Positions 15,484-23,564 of a stretch of 64,000 bases of DNA are shown here, piece after piece. The notes below the pieces were generated by a model, which was given only the letters and a program-made list of their open reading frames with translations, searched no databases and had not been told where the DNA came from. The position numbers were made by a program, and so were the translations under genes. Source of the DNA: Youxingia wuxianensis (GTDB lineage: Bacteria > Bacillota > Clostridia > Oscillospirales > Ruminococcaceae). The stretch spans positions 1 through 64,000 of the forward strand of contig NZ_JACRTD010000009.1 in assembly GCF_014385085.1 (NCBI RefSeq), written 5' to 3'. How positions within the stretch are numbered: the first letter of the stretch is position 1; each line of letters opens with the position of its first letter.

Positions 15484-15596
15484 GCGGGACGCACACCGAG
15501 GGTATTGTCAATATGGTTGATGTTGTTGTTGCCGTCCTCATTCACGCAAAAGGCATTATTGTTGTTGTTAGAGGAACGGAGCCACCACCACCCGGC
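15484..15596 (-). repeat. DGR template repeat (TR), 113 bp
   Basis: On the minus strand the TR carries runs of AAC/AAT codons (five after TCT, then AAT, three AAC, ATC, AAC, CAT), the pattern expected of a mutagenic template. It shares both flanks with the VR at 13458-13573. It lies between avd and the RT gene, the usual place. It is 3 nt shorter than the VR, and one codon reads CAT where the VR implies an original AAT. Confidence 0.92.
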
Positions 15597-15646
15597 GCAA
15601 AAAGTTCTTTCAACCCTATCCCTTATATGATATAAAGCCTTGCGGC

Positions 15647-16036
15647 TTATATCCCCAATCGCTTTCTATCGCTGTTCAGCCATGCGCCGAGCATATTTTG
15701 GCAATCAGCGACTTTCTTTGTTATCTGTTCGTATTGCTTCGGCAAAATACAACCTTGTTCCATTGAAAGCTGCGCCATATAGCCGAGCAATTTCAGTTCC
15801 GTAAGCGCATGGTGTTGATAGTCCACGCGCTGCGCCGCTTTTTCTTTGTCGCCCACTTTCACAAAAACCTCGTTTGCGCGGTACAGGTTTTCTATCGTGC
15901 TCAGCGCATAGCCTTGCAGCTTGGCTACAAGCGTAAAGCGGAAACGCTTGGGCGACTTGTCCGTTACGGTCATAATGTAAGAGCATAAATCCTTTGCCTT
16001 TGTTATGACCGCCAAATCACTCTGATAAGCTGCCAT
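15647..16036 (-). CDS. avd: DGR accessory variability determinant (four-helix bundle)
   Basis: ATG 16036 gives 129 residues, all predicted helical (AVITKAKDLCSYIMTVTDKS, RFRFTLVAKLQGYALSTIEN, HHALTELKLLGYMAQLSMEQ). This matches bacterial Avd/four-helix-bundle proteins, which form a positively charged pentamer that binds RT and the TR RNA. It is the first gene of the operon, just upstream of the TR, and is read from the promoter at 16077-16105. Upstream GAGGGCGGG is a modest ribosome site. Confidence 0.88.
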   Translation of the reverse strand: MAAYQSDLAVITKAKDLCSYIMTVTDKSPKRFRFTLVAKLQGYALSTIENLYRANEVFVKVGDKEKAAQRVDYQHHALTELKLLGYMAQLSMEQGCILPKQYEQITKKVADCQNMLGAWLNSDRKRLGI

Positions 16037-16076
16037 ATTTTTCCCGCCCTCATTCGGATACAAATATCCACAATAA

Positions 16077-16105
16077 ATTATACCAGAACTCGACGTATTT
16101 CTCAA
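16077..16105 (-). promoter_or_regulatory. Promoter of the DGR operon
   Basis: On the minus strand TTGAGA (16105-16100) and TATAAT (16082-16077) are 17 bp apart, with an extended -10 TGG before TATAAT. It lies about 40 bp before avd, so the DGR should be transcribed constitutively by the housekeeping sigma factor. Confidence 0.75.
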
Positions 16106-16135
16106 CTGCTTGCCGAATTTTATTTGTAACTTTTT

Positions 16136-16162
16136 AATGACGCAGGATTTTTCTGCGTCATT
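16136..16162. terminator. Hairpin between DGR and mob genes
   Basis: The AATGACGCAG / CTGCGTCATT stem is preceded by TTTTT on one side and followed by TCCGTTTT on the other, so it could stop transcription in either direction. Confidence 0.6.
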
Positions 16163-16177
16163 TCCGTTTTATCAGTC

Positions 16178-16226
16178 AAAAACTGCCGTTTCATTCGGCA
16201 TTTTCAAAAAAACGGGGGAGAGGGAT
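16178..16226. repeat. 49-bp inverted repeat, right copy (pairs with 11083-11131)
   Basis: GCCGTTTCATTCGGCATTTT followed by A7 and CGGGGGAGAGGG matches the left copy in inverted orientation with about five differences. The two copies enclose the whole DGR. Confidence 0.6.
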
Positions 16227-16369
16227 ATAGAGGGAAAAAGTTTCGTAGCAAGCATAGGAAAGGGGTACCCTTTCCGTATTTTTGCCCGTCCGCGCTGTGC
16301 GGCGTCGGCTGAAAATTGCTTGTTGGGAAGTGTCCCAATCCCTCTAAAAAGCGGAAAGGAGCGCAAAGC
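16227..16369 (+). other. Candidate origin of transfer (oriT)
   Basis: The space before mobC carries two inverted repeats typical of an oriT layout: GGAAAGGG-GTA-CCCTTTCC (16257-16275) and TTGGGA-AGTG-TCCCAA (16323-16338). Its position directly upstream of mobC and the relaxase fits. The nick site cannot be assigned from sequence alone. Confidence 0.4.
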
Positions 16370-16699
16370 ATGGGCGGCAGAAAACGGACGGTACAAATCA
16401 AGTTTCGCGTTACGGAAGATGAACGCGATTTAATCCTTGAAAAAATGAAGCTCATACCCACCCGCAATATGGCGGCGTATCTGCGGAAAATCGCAATCGA
16501 CGGGTATATCCTGCAAGTAGACCATAGCGACATAAAGGCAATGACAGCAGAGATACAGAAAATCGGGGTCAACGTCAACCAAATTGCAAAGCGGGTCAAC
16601 GCGACGGGCAGCGTCTACCAAGAGGACATAGAGGAAATAAAGGGGGTGCTTAATGAGATATGGCGGTTACAAAGATTAAGCCTATTAAAAGCACATTGA
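16370..16699 (+). CDS. mobC: MobC-like relaxosome accessory protein
   Basis: ATG 16370 follows AAAGGAG by 8 nt and gives 109 residues. The N-terminal ribbon-helix-helix (RTVQIKFRVTEDERDLILEK) binds DNA near oriT. The C-terminal half has the MobC signature IGVNVNQIAKRVNATGSVYQ. It assists the relaxase by opening the origin. It overlaps the relaxase start by 40 bp, indicating coupled translation. Confidence 0.9.
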   Translation: MGGRKRTVQIKFRVTEDERDLILEKMKLIPTRNMAAYLRKIAIDGYILQVDHSDIKAMTAEIQKIGVNVNQIAKRVNATGSVYQEDIEEIKGVLNEIWRLQRLSLLKAH

Positions 16700-18009
16700 G
16701 CAAAGCTCTTGACTATATCCAAAATCCCGCAAAGACAGACGAAAAAATGCTTGTGTCCTCGTTCGGCTGCTCTTTTGAAACGGCAGATATTGAGTTCGGT
16801 TTTACCATTTCGCAAGCGTTGGATAAGGGAAACAATTTAGCCCACCATTTGATACAGTCCTTTGCGCCGGGGGAAGCCGACTATCAGACCGCGCATGAGA
16901 TAGGGCGGCAGCTTGCCGACGCGGTAACAAAGGGGCAGCATGAGTATGTTTTGACGACGCACATTGACAAGGGGCATATCCATAATCACATTATTTTTTG
17001 CGCGGTCAATTTTGTAGACCACCACAAGTACAATTCCAATAAGCGCACCTATTACGGTATACGGAATATGAGCGACAAGCTGTGCAGGGAAAACGGCTTG
17101 TCCGTCCTCGTTCCCGGCAAGGGCAGCAAGGGAAAGAGCTATGCGGAATACCAGGCTGAAAAGACAGGCGCAAGTTGGAAAGGCAAGCTGAAAATCGCCG
17201 TTGACGCGCTTATACCGCAAGTGTCAACTTTTGAAGAATTGCTACAAAGGCTACAAGCTGCGGGCTATGAGATAAAGCAGGGGAAATACATATCGTGCCG
17301 CGCTCCCGGACAGGAACGGTTTACAAGGCTGAAAACACTCGGCGCGGATTATACAGAGGAAGCCCTGACAGAGAGGATAAACGGCAAGCGCACACGCGCC
17401 GCAAAAGCTCCCAAGCAGCAGCGCGGCGTCAATCTGCTTATCGACATTGAGAACAGTATCAAGGCGCAAGAGAGTAAAGGCTATGAGCAATGGGCGAAAA
17501 TCCAAAATCTGAAACAGGCGGCAAAGACGCTTAACTTCTTGACGGAAAACAAGATTGAGCAGTACGCGGATTTGACCGCAAGGATAGCGGAAATCGCGGC
17601 AGAAAACGAACGGGCGGCAGACGCATTAAAGACCGTCGAAAAGCGGCTTGCAGATATGGCGGTGCTTATCAAGAATGTTACCGCCTACCAAAAGACAAAG
17701 CCCGTCTATGAAGCGTACCGGGCGGCCAAAGACAAGGCGCGTTTCCGTCGTGAAAACGAGAGCAGCCTAATCCTCTTTGAAGCCGCCGCAAAAGCGGTCA
17801 AGCCCGCGCTCATCGGCGGCAAGCTACCGAACACCGCCGCGCTGCAAGCGGAATATGCCGCGCTGGGGGAGCAGAAAGAAGCCCTTTATGCGGACTATGG
17901 GAAGCTGAAAAGGAAAGTCAAGGAATACGGCATTATCAAGCAGAACATAGACAGCATTTTGAAAATAGAGCGTCAGCAGGAACGGGGCAAGGAAACGGAA
18001 CGCGGCTAA
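16660..18009 (+). CDS. Relaxase/mobilisation nuclease (second copy in the window)
   Basis: The product has 449 residues. The relaxase domain covers residues 1-190 with the metal motif HIDKGHIHNH near 106-115; GGKG-type basic segments and a long coiled-coil C-terminus follow (residues 255-440). The start at 16660 lies inside mobC. It is related to but clearly diverged from the relaxase at 2247 (different C-terminus, no CDQRK-type end), so the two come from different elements. With mobC and the inverted repeats nearby it could mobilise the DGR region if a helper supplied the conjugation pore. Confidence 0.92.
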   Translation: MAVTKIKPIKSTLSKALDYIQNPAKTDEKMLVSSFGCSFETADIEFGFTISQALDKGNNLAHHLIQSFAPGEADYQTAHEIGRQLADAVTKGQHEYVLTTHIDKGHIHNHIIFCAVNFVDHHKYNSNKRTYYGIRNMSDKLCRENGLSVLVPGKGSKGKSYAEYQAEKTGASWKGKLKIAVDALIPQVSTFEELLQRLQAAGYEIKQGKYISCRAPGQERFTRLKTLGADYTEEALTERINGKRTRAAKAPKQQRGVNLLIDIENSIKAQESKGYEQWAKIQNLKQAAKTLNFLTENKIEQYADLTARIAEIAAENERAADALKTVEKRLADMAVLIKNVTAYQKTKPVYEAYRAAKDKARFRRENESSLILFEAAAKAVKPALIGGKLPNTAALQAEYAALGEQKEALYADYGKLKRKVKEYGIIKQNIDSILKIERQQERGKETERG

Positions 18010-18082
18010 TGCGGTTTATATGGAAATGGGGCAAAAGCTGTGGTATGATAATGCTATCTGATACAGACAGGAGTTTTCCGAT

Positions 18083-18316
18083 ATGGAACAATCGAATATG
18101 CCAGATTATGAAACCATACGCGCCGCCGTCGCGGGTGAGAAATGGGCGGTCGAAAAGGTGCTTGAATGTTATGCGGACGAAATAGACCAGCTCGCCACTA
18201 TTGAAAAGGAGCAGCCCGACGGAAGCGTAAAAAAGGAAATCGACGAGGATTTACGTCAAGCCCTTGCGCTGAAGCTCATAGAAGCTATCCCGTCGTTTCC
18301 GTTAGACAAGGAGTGA
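18083..18316 (+). CDS. Small helix-turn-helix protein of conjugative elements
   Basis: A 77-residue acidic helical protein (MPDYETIRAAVAGEKWAVEK, VLECYADEIDQLATIE) matches the small HTH-domain protein that accompanies sigma factors in Tn916/Tn1549-type elements. The ribosome site is ACAGGAG. It ends 4 bp before the DUF6050 gene, so the two are co-transcribed. Confidence 0.7.
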   Translation: MEQSNMPDYETIRAAVAGEKWAVEKVLECYADEIDQLATIEKEQPDGSVKKEIDEDLRQALALKLIEAIPSFPLDKE

Positions 18317-18320
18317 TTGA

Positions 18321-18668
18321 ATGACACGCGGGGAGATTTGGAAAGACTTTTTTAAGAGGACGGTTTTACCCGTCCTTATTGCGCTGTTCCTGTTTTCCAT
18401 GTTCAAGAACGTGTTTACAGAGAACGGGGAAACCAATTACTTTTATATATGGCTGTGCTGCGGTATTCCTTTCGGTATTCGCCGTATGTTCGTGTGGCTT
18501 GTGCCGCATGGGTACGACATAGCCGGAACGGTGGGTATCGTCGCCCTCAACTTCATTTTGGGCGGGCTTATCGGCGGCGTCATTCTGATATGGCGGCTGC
18601 TCGTCGCCGCATGGTATATTCCTTTGACTGTCTATCGTTTAGCTACCATACAAGGCTTGTTTCCATAA
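18321..18668 (+). CDS. DUF6050-type membrane protein
   Basis: The product has 115 residues with three hydrophobic segments: about 14-30 (LPVLIALFLFSMF), 40-60 and 70-95 (AGTVGIVALNFILGGLIGGV). This matches the small membrane protein found beside the HTH gene in clostridial conjugative elements. Its C-terminal residues run into the rearrangement junction at about 18660, so the end may be altered. Role in transfer unknown. Confidence 0.6.
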   Translation: MTRGEIWKDFFKRTVLPVLIALFLFSMFKNVFTENGETNYFYIWLCCGIPFGIRRMFVWLVPHGYDIAGTVGIVALNFILGGLIGGVILIWRLLVAAWYIPLTVYRLATIQGLFP

Positions 18669-18850
18669 CGAGCAGCAATAGTTCGGGGATTTCCATAGCG
18701 TCAAGTCCGGCTTGCATGGACGAGAGGGCGGCGTCAACGTCGATATTCGTATCGCCGCCGATCACGCCCGCCGCGTCGGAAACAACGTGCTGCGCCATAT
18801 CGAACACCGCCATAGTGATAGTAAAGGTGTGGGTAACGAGATACACCGCT
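18660..18850 (-). pseudogene. Internal fragment of a TrbL/VirB6-type conjugation protein
   Basis: The minus strand reads VYLVTHTFTITMAVFDMAQH, then VSDAAGVIGGDTNIDVDAAL and LDAMEIPELLLLVMETSLV. This matches part of the membrane pore protein of Tn1549-type elements. Both ends are missing. It faces the DUF6050 gene and is fused on the other side to a LysR fragment on the plus strand, so it is a rearrangement scar. Confidence 0.5.
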
Positions 18851-18869
18851 ATGCGTTCGCACTGCGGAC

Positions 18870-19026
18870 ACTGGTAGATACCAGCGAAAGCCAAACACTT
18901 TGTTTCCGCCCACTTGAGCCAACAATAAAAATTCAATATGGCCTTGCATGGAAACGGTATCCAATATTCTCTAAGGCGGCAGAGAAATTTATTGAACAGA
19001 TAAGAGAGTTGATTGATGATCAATAA
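18870..19026 (+). pseudogene. C-terminal fragment of a LysR-type regulator
   Basis: The plus strand from about 18870 reads DTSESQTLCFRPLEPTIKIQ, then YGLAWKRYPIFSKAAEKFIE and a TAA stop. The FRPLEP...GLAWK...SKAAEKF pattern is the end of LysR effector-binding domains. The rest of the gene is absent; the TrbL fragment adjoins directly. A chromosomal lysR gene may have been the insertion target. Confidence 0.55.
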
Positions 19027-19218
19027 ATATTAAAAAGGAGTTGGCAACCCATGTCAAAATTATCGTCGGGTATGCTCTTGTGTATCGCAGAGAGTAGAAT
19101 ACAGATTGTCAGAACTATGTGAAAATCTAATACTGGTTCTTGCTTTTATGTGGAATTGGGAAGAATCATATAAAGTTCAAAAAATAACGGGCACTTAATT
19201 GTTCCGTATAGCGAAAAA

Positions 19219-19243
19219 GGACAGCAGTATCAAACTGCTATCC
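19219..19243 (+). terminator. Hairpin terminator-like element
   Basis: GGACAGCAGT / ACTGCTATCC with one G-U pair is followed by CTGCGTTTTA. It lies in the otherwise featureless 19027-19275 stretch. Confidence 0.5.
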
Positions 19244-19275
19244 CTGCGTTTTATTATAGCCGATAATGTATAAGC

Positions 19276-19689
19276 GTGGGTTCGTCATGTTTTAATGATA
19301 TACAAAAAGCTTGCGATATTAATTCAGACATTTGGAAAAGGCAATATGACCTTGCAAATAAAACTGTTCACGCTTCACCCCAAGGTACATTTGGCAGGCT
19401 TTGTAATATGGGGACTCATCCCGTGATACCCGTAGGGCGAAGTGACTATGGAATTACAACACCAGGAGAACATTCTGCGATTTCTCTCGCTCAGGTTTCT
19501 ACTATGTTTTTTACCCTTTTTCCGGAGAGTGATACGATCATTCAAATGCAAAATATCAACCATTGGATAGATGTAATTAGAGAGGCGTATTTCAAAACTC
19601 ACGATGAAGTTTTTCCAGAAGATGAACCATTGTGGGATGAAAGTTTATTGCAAATAAATGAGCAGGAAAAAAATCAGATTTATGACTAA
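19276..19689 (+). pseudogene. C-terminal part of a DUF5677-like protein
   Basis: The open frame of 137 residues begins at GTG 19276 without a clear ribosome site. YDLANKTVHASPQGTFGRL resembles the Ser/His-rich motif of DUF5677 proteins, which usually have another 100 or more residues upstream. The C-terminus is acidic. It is likely a 5'-truncated gene at the element border. Confidence 0.4.
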
Positions 19690-20044
19690 GAATAAATCGA
19701 AAATTATAAGTACTAATTACCTCATTGGGTACAAACGATAAAATTATTGATAGCCTTATTGTGTGGTTGAAGCAGATAGGTGATCTTTTTCATGTGGCTC
19801 GCTCACGCCGGCGCTTCTTCTTTTTCGTCATCTTTTTTAGCGCCATCGGACAAAAGAAAAAATGTCAGTCTGCGGCCGGTGTTTTTCGGCCAGGAGGAGG
19901 AAACAAAAACAGGGTGATACACAGGCATGTGTTTTTGTTTTGGCCTGCCGGGTGAGGTGACTGCGGCCTCCCTTTTTGGGAAGAAAGGCCCTCTTCGCTA
20001 AAAGCGAAGAGGGCCTTTGCAGCTATATGGAAATGATATCGAAT
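19690..20044. other. Intergenic region without a supported gene
   Basis: The only clear structure is the terminator at 19984-20018. A 76-codon frame at 19725 lacks a ribosome site and has a composition unlike protein. Confidence 0.5.
19984..20018 (-). terminator. Terminator of the c-di-GMP gene cluster
   Basis: The perfect 16-bp stem AAAGGCCCTCTTCGCT / AGCGAAGAGGGCCTTT lies 26 bp after the diguanylate cyclase stop. Confidence 0.75.
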
Positions 20045-21001
20045 TTATTCCTTCAGATTAGATGAGTAGGTAAGTGTAGAGCGGTTAACTTTCGAGTTGT
20101 ACAGCGCAAGGTCCGCTTTTAGAAAAAGCTGCTCATAGCTGCTGCCATCCTGCGGAAAGACCGCAACTCCCATACTGGTGGTACAGCGAAAGCCGTCTCC
20201 CTCGCATCGGATGAGCTTTTGCAGCCGTTGGCCGACCCAGGAAATGTCCCGGACGTCCTCCATGAGCACGATAAATTCGTCTCCTCCGTACCGGCCGGCG
20301 ATATCGGTGTTGCGAAAGCACTGTTTGAGGGAATCTGCAACCAGTTTGATCACAACGTCCCCGGCAACATGTCCATAGGTGTCGTTAAAGTCCTTAAAAT
20401 TGTCGATATCCAGCAGAACCAGCGCATGCTTCTGCTGAGGATTTTGCCGCAGCGCTTCCTTGATCATATCAATAGCGGCAGCTTTATTGAAAAGGCCGGT
20501 GAACGTATCCAGTTTCGCCGCATGTTCCAATTTTTTTGCCCGCGCTTTTTGTTTTTCGATATTCGTGATGACACCGATCATCCTCACCGGGACATTCTCC
20601 TTCATGATGGGGGAGACGTCCAGCTTACACCAGATATAATCGGACCCACCGGCCCTCATGCGGGCCTCATAGGTGGTAGCTTCCCCCCGAAAGATACACT
20701 GAAACGCCTGGTCAATGACCGCAAAATCATCCGGGTGTGAAAAATACCGGGATGCCGCCTTTTGGTATTCTTCCGAAGGCAGCTTGCTAAACGGCGCTAC
20801 ATCTGCTAAAATCCTATCCCCCGGCACGCCGAAGATGTCCTCGGAGTTTGCAAAAAAGGTGTAGAGCTGCTTGCGCAGATCCACTTCAAACACACATATC
20901 TTCGCAGCCTTTAAAGCAATTTCCAATCTTTTTTGGTACTTCTCTGATTCAGATAAATTTCCCTCATCTAATCCCGGTTTACTTTCAAATATCGACTGCA
21001 T
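20045..21001 (-). CDS. PAS-GGDEF diguanylate cyclase
   Basis: ATG 21001 is chosen for AAGGAG 10 nt upstream, giving 318 residues. A PAS/PAC sensor covers about residues 25-150 (YIWCKLDVSPIMKENVPVRM). The GGDEF domain covers about 160-310 with DIDNFKDFNDTYGH, the catalytic RYGGDEF motif and TSMGVAVFPQDG. It makes c-di-GMP in response to an unknown cytosolic signal. It lies directly downstream of an interrupted PAS-GGDEF gene on the same strand. Confidence 0.9.
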   Translation of the reverse strand: MQSIFESKPGLDEGNLSESEKYQKRLEIALKAAKICVFEVDLRKQLYTFFANSEDIFGVPGDRILADVAPFSKLPSEEYQKAASRYFSHPDDFAVIDQAFQCIFRGEATTYEARMRAGGSDYIWCKLDVSPIMKENVPVRMIGVITNIEKQKARAKKLEHAAKLDTFTGLFNKAAAIDMIKEALRQNPQQKHALVLLDIDNFKDFNDTYGHVAGDVVIKLVADSLKQCFRNTDIAGRYGGDEFIVLMEDVRDISWVGQRLQKLIRCEGDGFRCTTSMGVAVFPQDGSSYEQLFLKADLALYNSKVNRSTLTYSSNLKE

Positions 21002-21023
21002 TCCTGCACTACTCCTTAATTGT

Positions 21024-21914
21024 TTACCCAAATATCACCCGGTCCTTACCTTCTTTTTTCGCCTGATACATCAGCCGGTCCGCTCGGATCAAAATAGAAT
21101 CCACCGTATCCTCCGGCTGGATGACAGTAATGCCCACCGACATGGAAATGTTTAAGTTCCCCTGTTCACTGGGAACCTGCGTGTTCCGGATAAGTTTCCA
21201 AAACTTATTGCCGATAATGCGAATATCGTCTGGGGAGGTAATGCTGTAAATCCCCACAAACTCTTCTCCTCCCCACCGGCCGATCAAATCGTCCCGGCGC
21301 ATATTTTTCTGAATCTCGGCCGCAACGCTGCACAATACCTGGTCTCCGGTCTTATGGCCGAAATCATTATTGAAGCTTCTGAAGTTGTCAATGTCTCCAA
21401 ACAGCACTGCAAACAAGCGGCCAAACCGTTTGTATTCATCGTACTTGTAAGTAAGAAAGCTCTCCAGATACCGGCGGTTGGGAAGCTTGGTAATTGGATC
21501 GTGCATAGCGATCCCAGAAAGATGCTCCACCAAACCGTCCTCATATACGGACGGAGATTCTGGCGTAAAGATCTCAAGAGCGCCGATGATTTTCCCATCC
21601 TTTTCCATGGGATACACATTAACTAAAATAGGGATGCGGTGTCCTTGCTTATGCCGAACCAGCACATGGGCCTGACGTTCCTTTCCATCCCCGATGGTAG
21701 CAAACAGCGGACAGCTGATTTTACACAGCGGCCGGCCTTCTTCATCAATATGATCCAGGTGAGTGTCCGGGCACCGTATTCCTGTGATTTCCTCGGCGGA
21801 ATACCCGGTGATTCTCTCCGCGGCTTTGTTCCAGAAAAGGATTTTACGGTCCTAATCCACAAGGTAGACCCCATCATGTATATGATTGATAATATTTAAA
21901 TACAATTCTTCCAC
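21024..21914 (-). pseudogene. PAS-GGDEF protein interrupted by an in-frame TAG
   Basis: From GTG 21914 (AGGAG upstream) the frame reads VEELYLNIINHIHDGVYLVD, then TAG (21852-21854), and continues DRKILFWNKAAERITGYSAE through a PAS domain to a GGDEF domain with the active-type motif RWGGEEF. Related proteins have Lys, Arg or Gln at the stop position; CAG to TAG would explain it. Apart from this one codon the gene is intact (296 codons), so the mutation is recent or the product starts downstream. It once formed an operon with the next diguanylate cyclase gene. Confidence 0.75.
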
Positions 21915-21936
21915 ACAAAACAACTCCTAAAAAGCG

Positions 21937-22180
21937 ACGGAATAATGCCCGGACAGCTCTTGATATTTCTGATAAAAGTCCTCTGGCGGCACCGTTTGGG
22001 AAAAGTAAAATCCCCGTGCAATGGCGCATCCCCTACCCAGCATATGCCGGCATTATTCGTAGATTTCAACCCCTAACCAATGGCGTAAGGTTTTGCATAC
22101 GCTCTCCAGCAAAAATAAGTCAATCTCCCGGATATTGCTCAATCTTTGCAGATATCCCCCTCAGCTAAGCAGCGAGGTGA
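21937..22180 (-). pseudogene. Decayed EAL-domain remnant
   Basis: The minus strand holds SNIREIDLFLLESVCKTLRH (near 22140-22080) and, after a break, LGRGCAIARGFYFSQTVPPE, then DFYQKYQELSG and a TAG stop (near 21935). These match the middle and C-terminus of EAL phosphodiesterases. The region between and the whole N-terminus are missing. A lost c-di-GMP phosphodiesterase thus preceded two cyclase genes. Confidence 0.6.
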
Positions 22181-22627
22181 CAGGGTCGCGCAGCGCTGTA
22201 TTTATTATAGAATAAAGCGATAGAAAAGATCAAGGTCTTTCTGTTAACGTTTTCGTATCGTATTGATAAAATTTCTCCTTTTGCTTATAACCGATCCATT
22301 CGCTTTCTGCTCAAGAGAGCGGAACCATGGAGGAAAATCCCGCACAGCTGGCCGCTCCATATAAAAGCGCCGGCAGAGGAGGACCCGCTGCCGCCGCTTC
22401 CTTTATCGTTCGTCCGCCTGCCGGGCGTCTTTTTCCCCGGCGCGGAAGCTTATGCCGCACCCGTCGACAGGAGGTGACGAAAAAGGGCAGCCGTTGGATA
22501 TTTCTTTCGGATTTTTTGCTTTTTTTACGAATTACAAGGTTTTCTCTTATAAATCTATTGACTAACCCTTTCAAATCCTTCATAATAAGCAGGGGACAGA
22601 AATATTAGATAAGGGAATAGATAAGGT
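22181..22627. other. Intergenic region without a supported gene
   Basis: This upstream region of the DeoR gene shows GC-rich and then AT-rich blocks. Overlapping frames on both strands (22311-22608) lack ribosome sites and have low-complexity translations. No clear promoter was identified. Confidence 0.4.
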
Positions 22628-23410
22628 ATGTTTAAAGATTCACGACTGTTAAAAATTAAAGAAATTTTGTCCAAACAGGGCCAGGTAGAAGTGCAGGTCC
22701 TCAGCGGGTTATTAGGGGTCTCCAATGTTACCATTCGAAGCGATCTGATCACTTTGGAGCAGGAGGGATTTTTGTACCGCACCCACGGAGGGGCGGTTTT
22801 GCGGGATGCGCCGCTTCTGCATCCTTTGAGTATGGCTCCTCAGGGCAGCGGAATGGAAAATTTGGAGAAAAAAACAGAACTGGCGGTTCTGGCGGGCCAG
22901 TATGTCAAAGAAAACAGCTGGGTCTATTTAAGTTCCGGCACCACCTGCAGCGAAGTGGCCAAGGAATTTGCCTCCCACCATCTCAACGTAGTCACCGGCA
23001 ACTTGGTCGCCGCCCAGATCCTGGCAAAAAGCCACAAGGCTCAGGTGCTTGTGACTGGAGGCAATCTTGTGTGCGGACCGGAGTATATGTTCTTGCGGGG
23101 GGATTGGTTTTTGCGTTCTATGGGGGAAATCGTAGTAGAGCAGGCCTTTCTCAGCGTGTCCGGGGTGGATTTTGACGGCTATTCCTGGGGAAACGCCCTG
23201 GAGTGTGAAACCCAGATGATGGATACGATTCGCCGGGTTTCCAAGGAGATCGTGGTTCTTGCCGATTCCACCAAATTTAACAAGCGTTCCTTCCTGTGCG
23301 CGGAAACGCTGGATTTTGCCGACGTGGTTATCTCCAACAGCGATATCCCACAGGAGTATGTGGAGTATTTTGAGAAGCATAATATTAAGCTTCTGCTTCC
23401 TTCTAAATAA
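22628..23410 (+). CDS. DeoR-family sugar-responsive transcriptional regulator
   Basis: The product has 260 residues. An N-terminal DeoR HTH covers residues 6-60 (VQVLSGLLGVSNVTIRSDLI, EGFLYRTHGGAV). A C-terminal sugar-phosphate sensor of the isomerase fold covers about 80-250 (LSSGTTCSEVA, NLVAAQILA, VVLADSTKFNKRSF). It usually represses a neighbouring sugar operon until a phosphorylated sugar binds. The neighbouring aldolase-kinase operon (27219 to 23708) is the probable target. Confidence 0.9.
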   Translation: MFKDSRLLKIKEILSKQGQVEVQVLSGLLGVSNVTIRSDLITLEQEGFLYRTHGGAVLRDAPLLHPLSMAPQGSGMENLEKKTELAVLAGQYVKENSWVYLSSGTTCSEVAKEFASHHLNVVTGNLVAAQILAKSHKAQVLVTGGNLVCGPEYMFLRGDWFLRSMGEIVVEQAFLSVSGVDFDGYSWGNALECETQMMDTIRRVSKEIVVLADSTKFNKRSFLCAETLDFADVVISNSDIPQEYVEYFEKHNIKLLLPSK

Positions 23411-23445
23411 ATACAGCCCTGGCCGCCGGTGTTCCGGCAGCCGTA

Positions 23446-23473
23446 AAAACAGCCGCTCTGCGGCTGTTTTTTT
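23446..23473 (+). terminator. Terminator of the DeoR gene
   Basis: AAAACAGCCGC / GCGGCTGTTTT with a 3-nt loop is followed by T's. Confidence 0.8.
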
Positions 23474-23564
23474 ATGCGCAAATCAAAGATACCCTGGTGT
23501 TTTATCTCCCTGGCAAGGGGGATGTTCCGTTTTTTCCAGCGTTTGGCTGGATGATCCCTTTAAG

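Noticed and set aside
15248..15545. Minus-strand frames across the TR that encode a GNNNINHIDNTLGVRPA-type peptide
   Set aside because: This is the template repeat read as protein. It is non-coding template RNA; no ribosome site and no continuation of the domain.
18712..19026. A 104-residue plus-strand protein across the TrbL/LysR junction
   Set aside because: Only its second half has coding character (LysR end). The first half is antisense to the TrbL fragment, so it is a chimeric frame made by the rearrangement.
12338..21914. General recoding of UAG as a sense codon, suggested by two in-frame TAGs
   Set aside because: UAG is the natural stop of the V-ATPase B gene and of others in the window, so two independent nonsense mutations are the simpler reading.
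22327..22608. Plus-strand 93-codon frame upstream of deoR
   Set aside because: Pro/Arg-rich translation, no ribosome site, and an equally long frame on the other strand.
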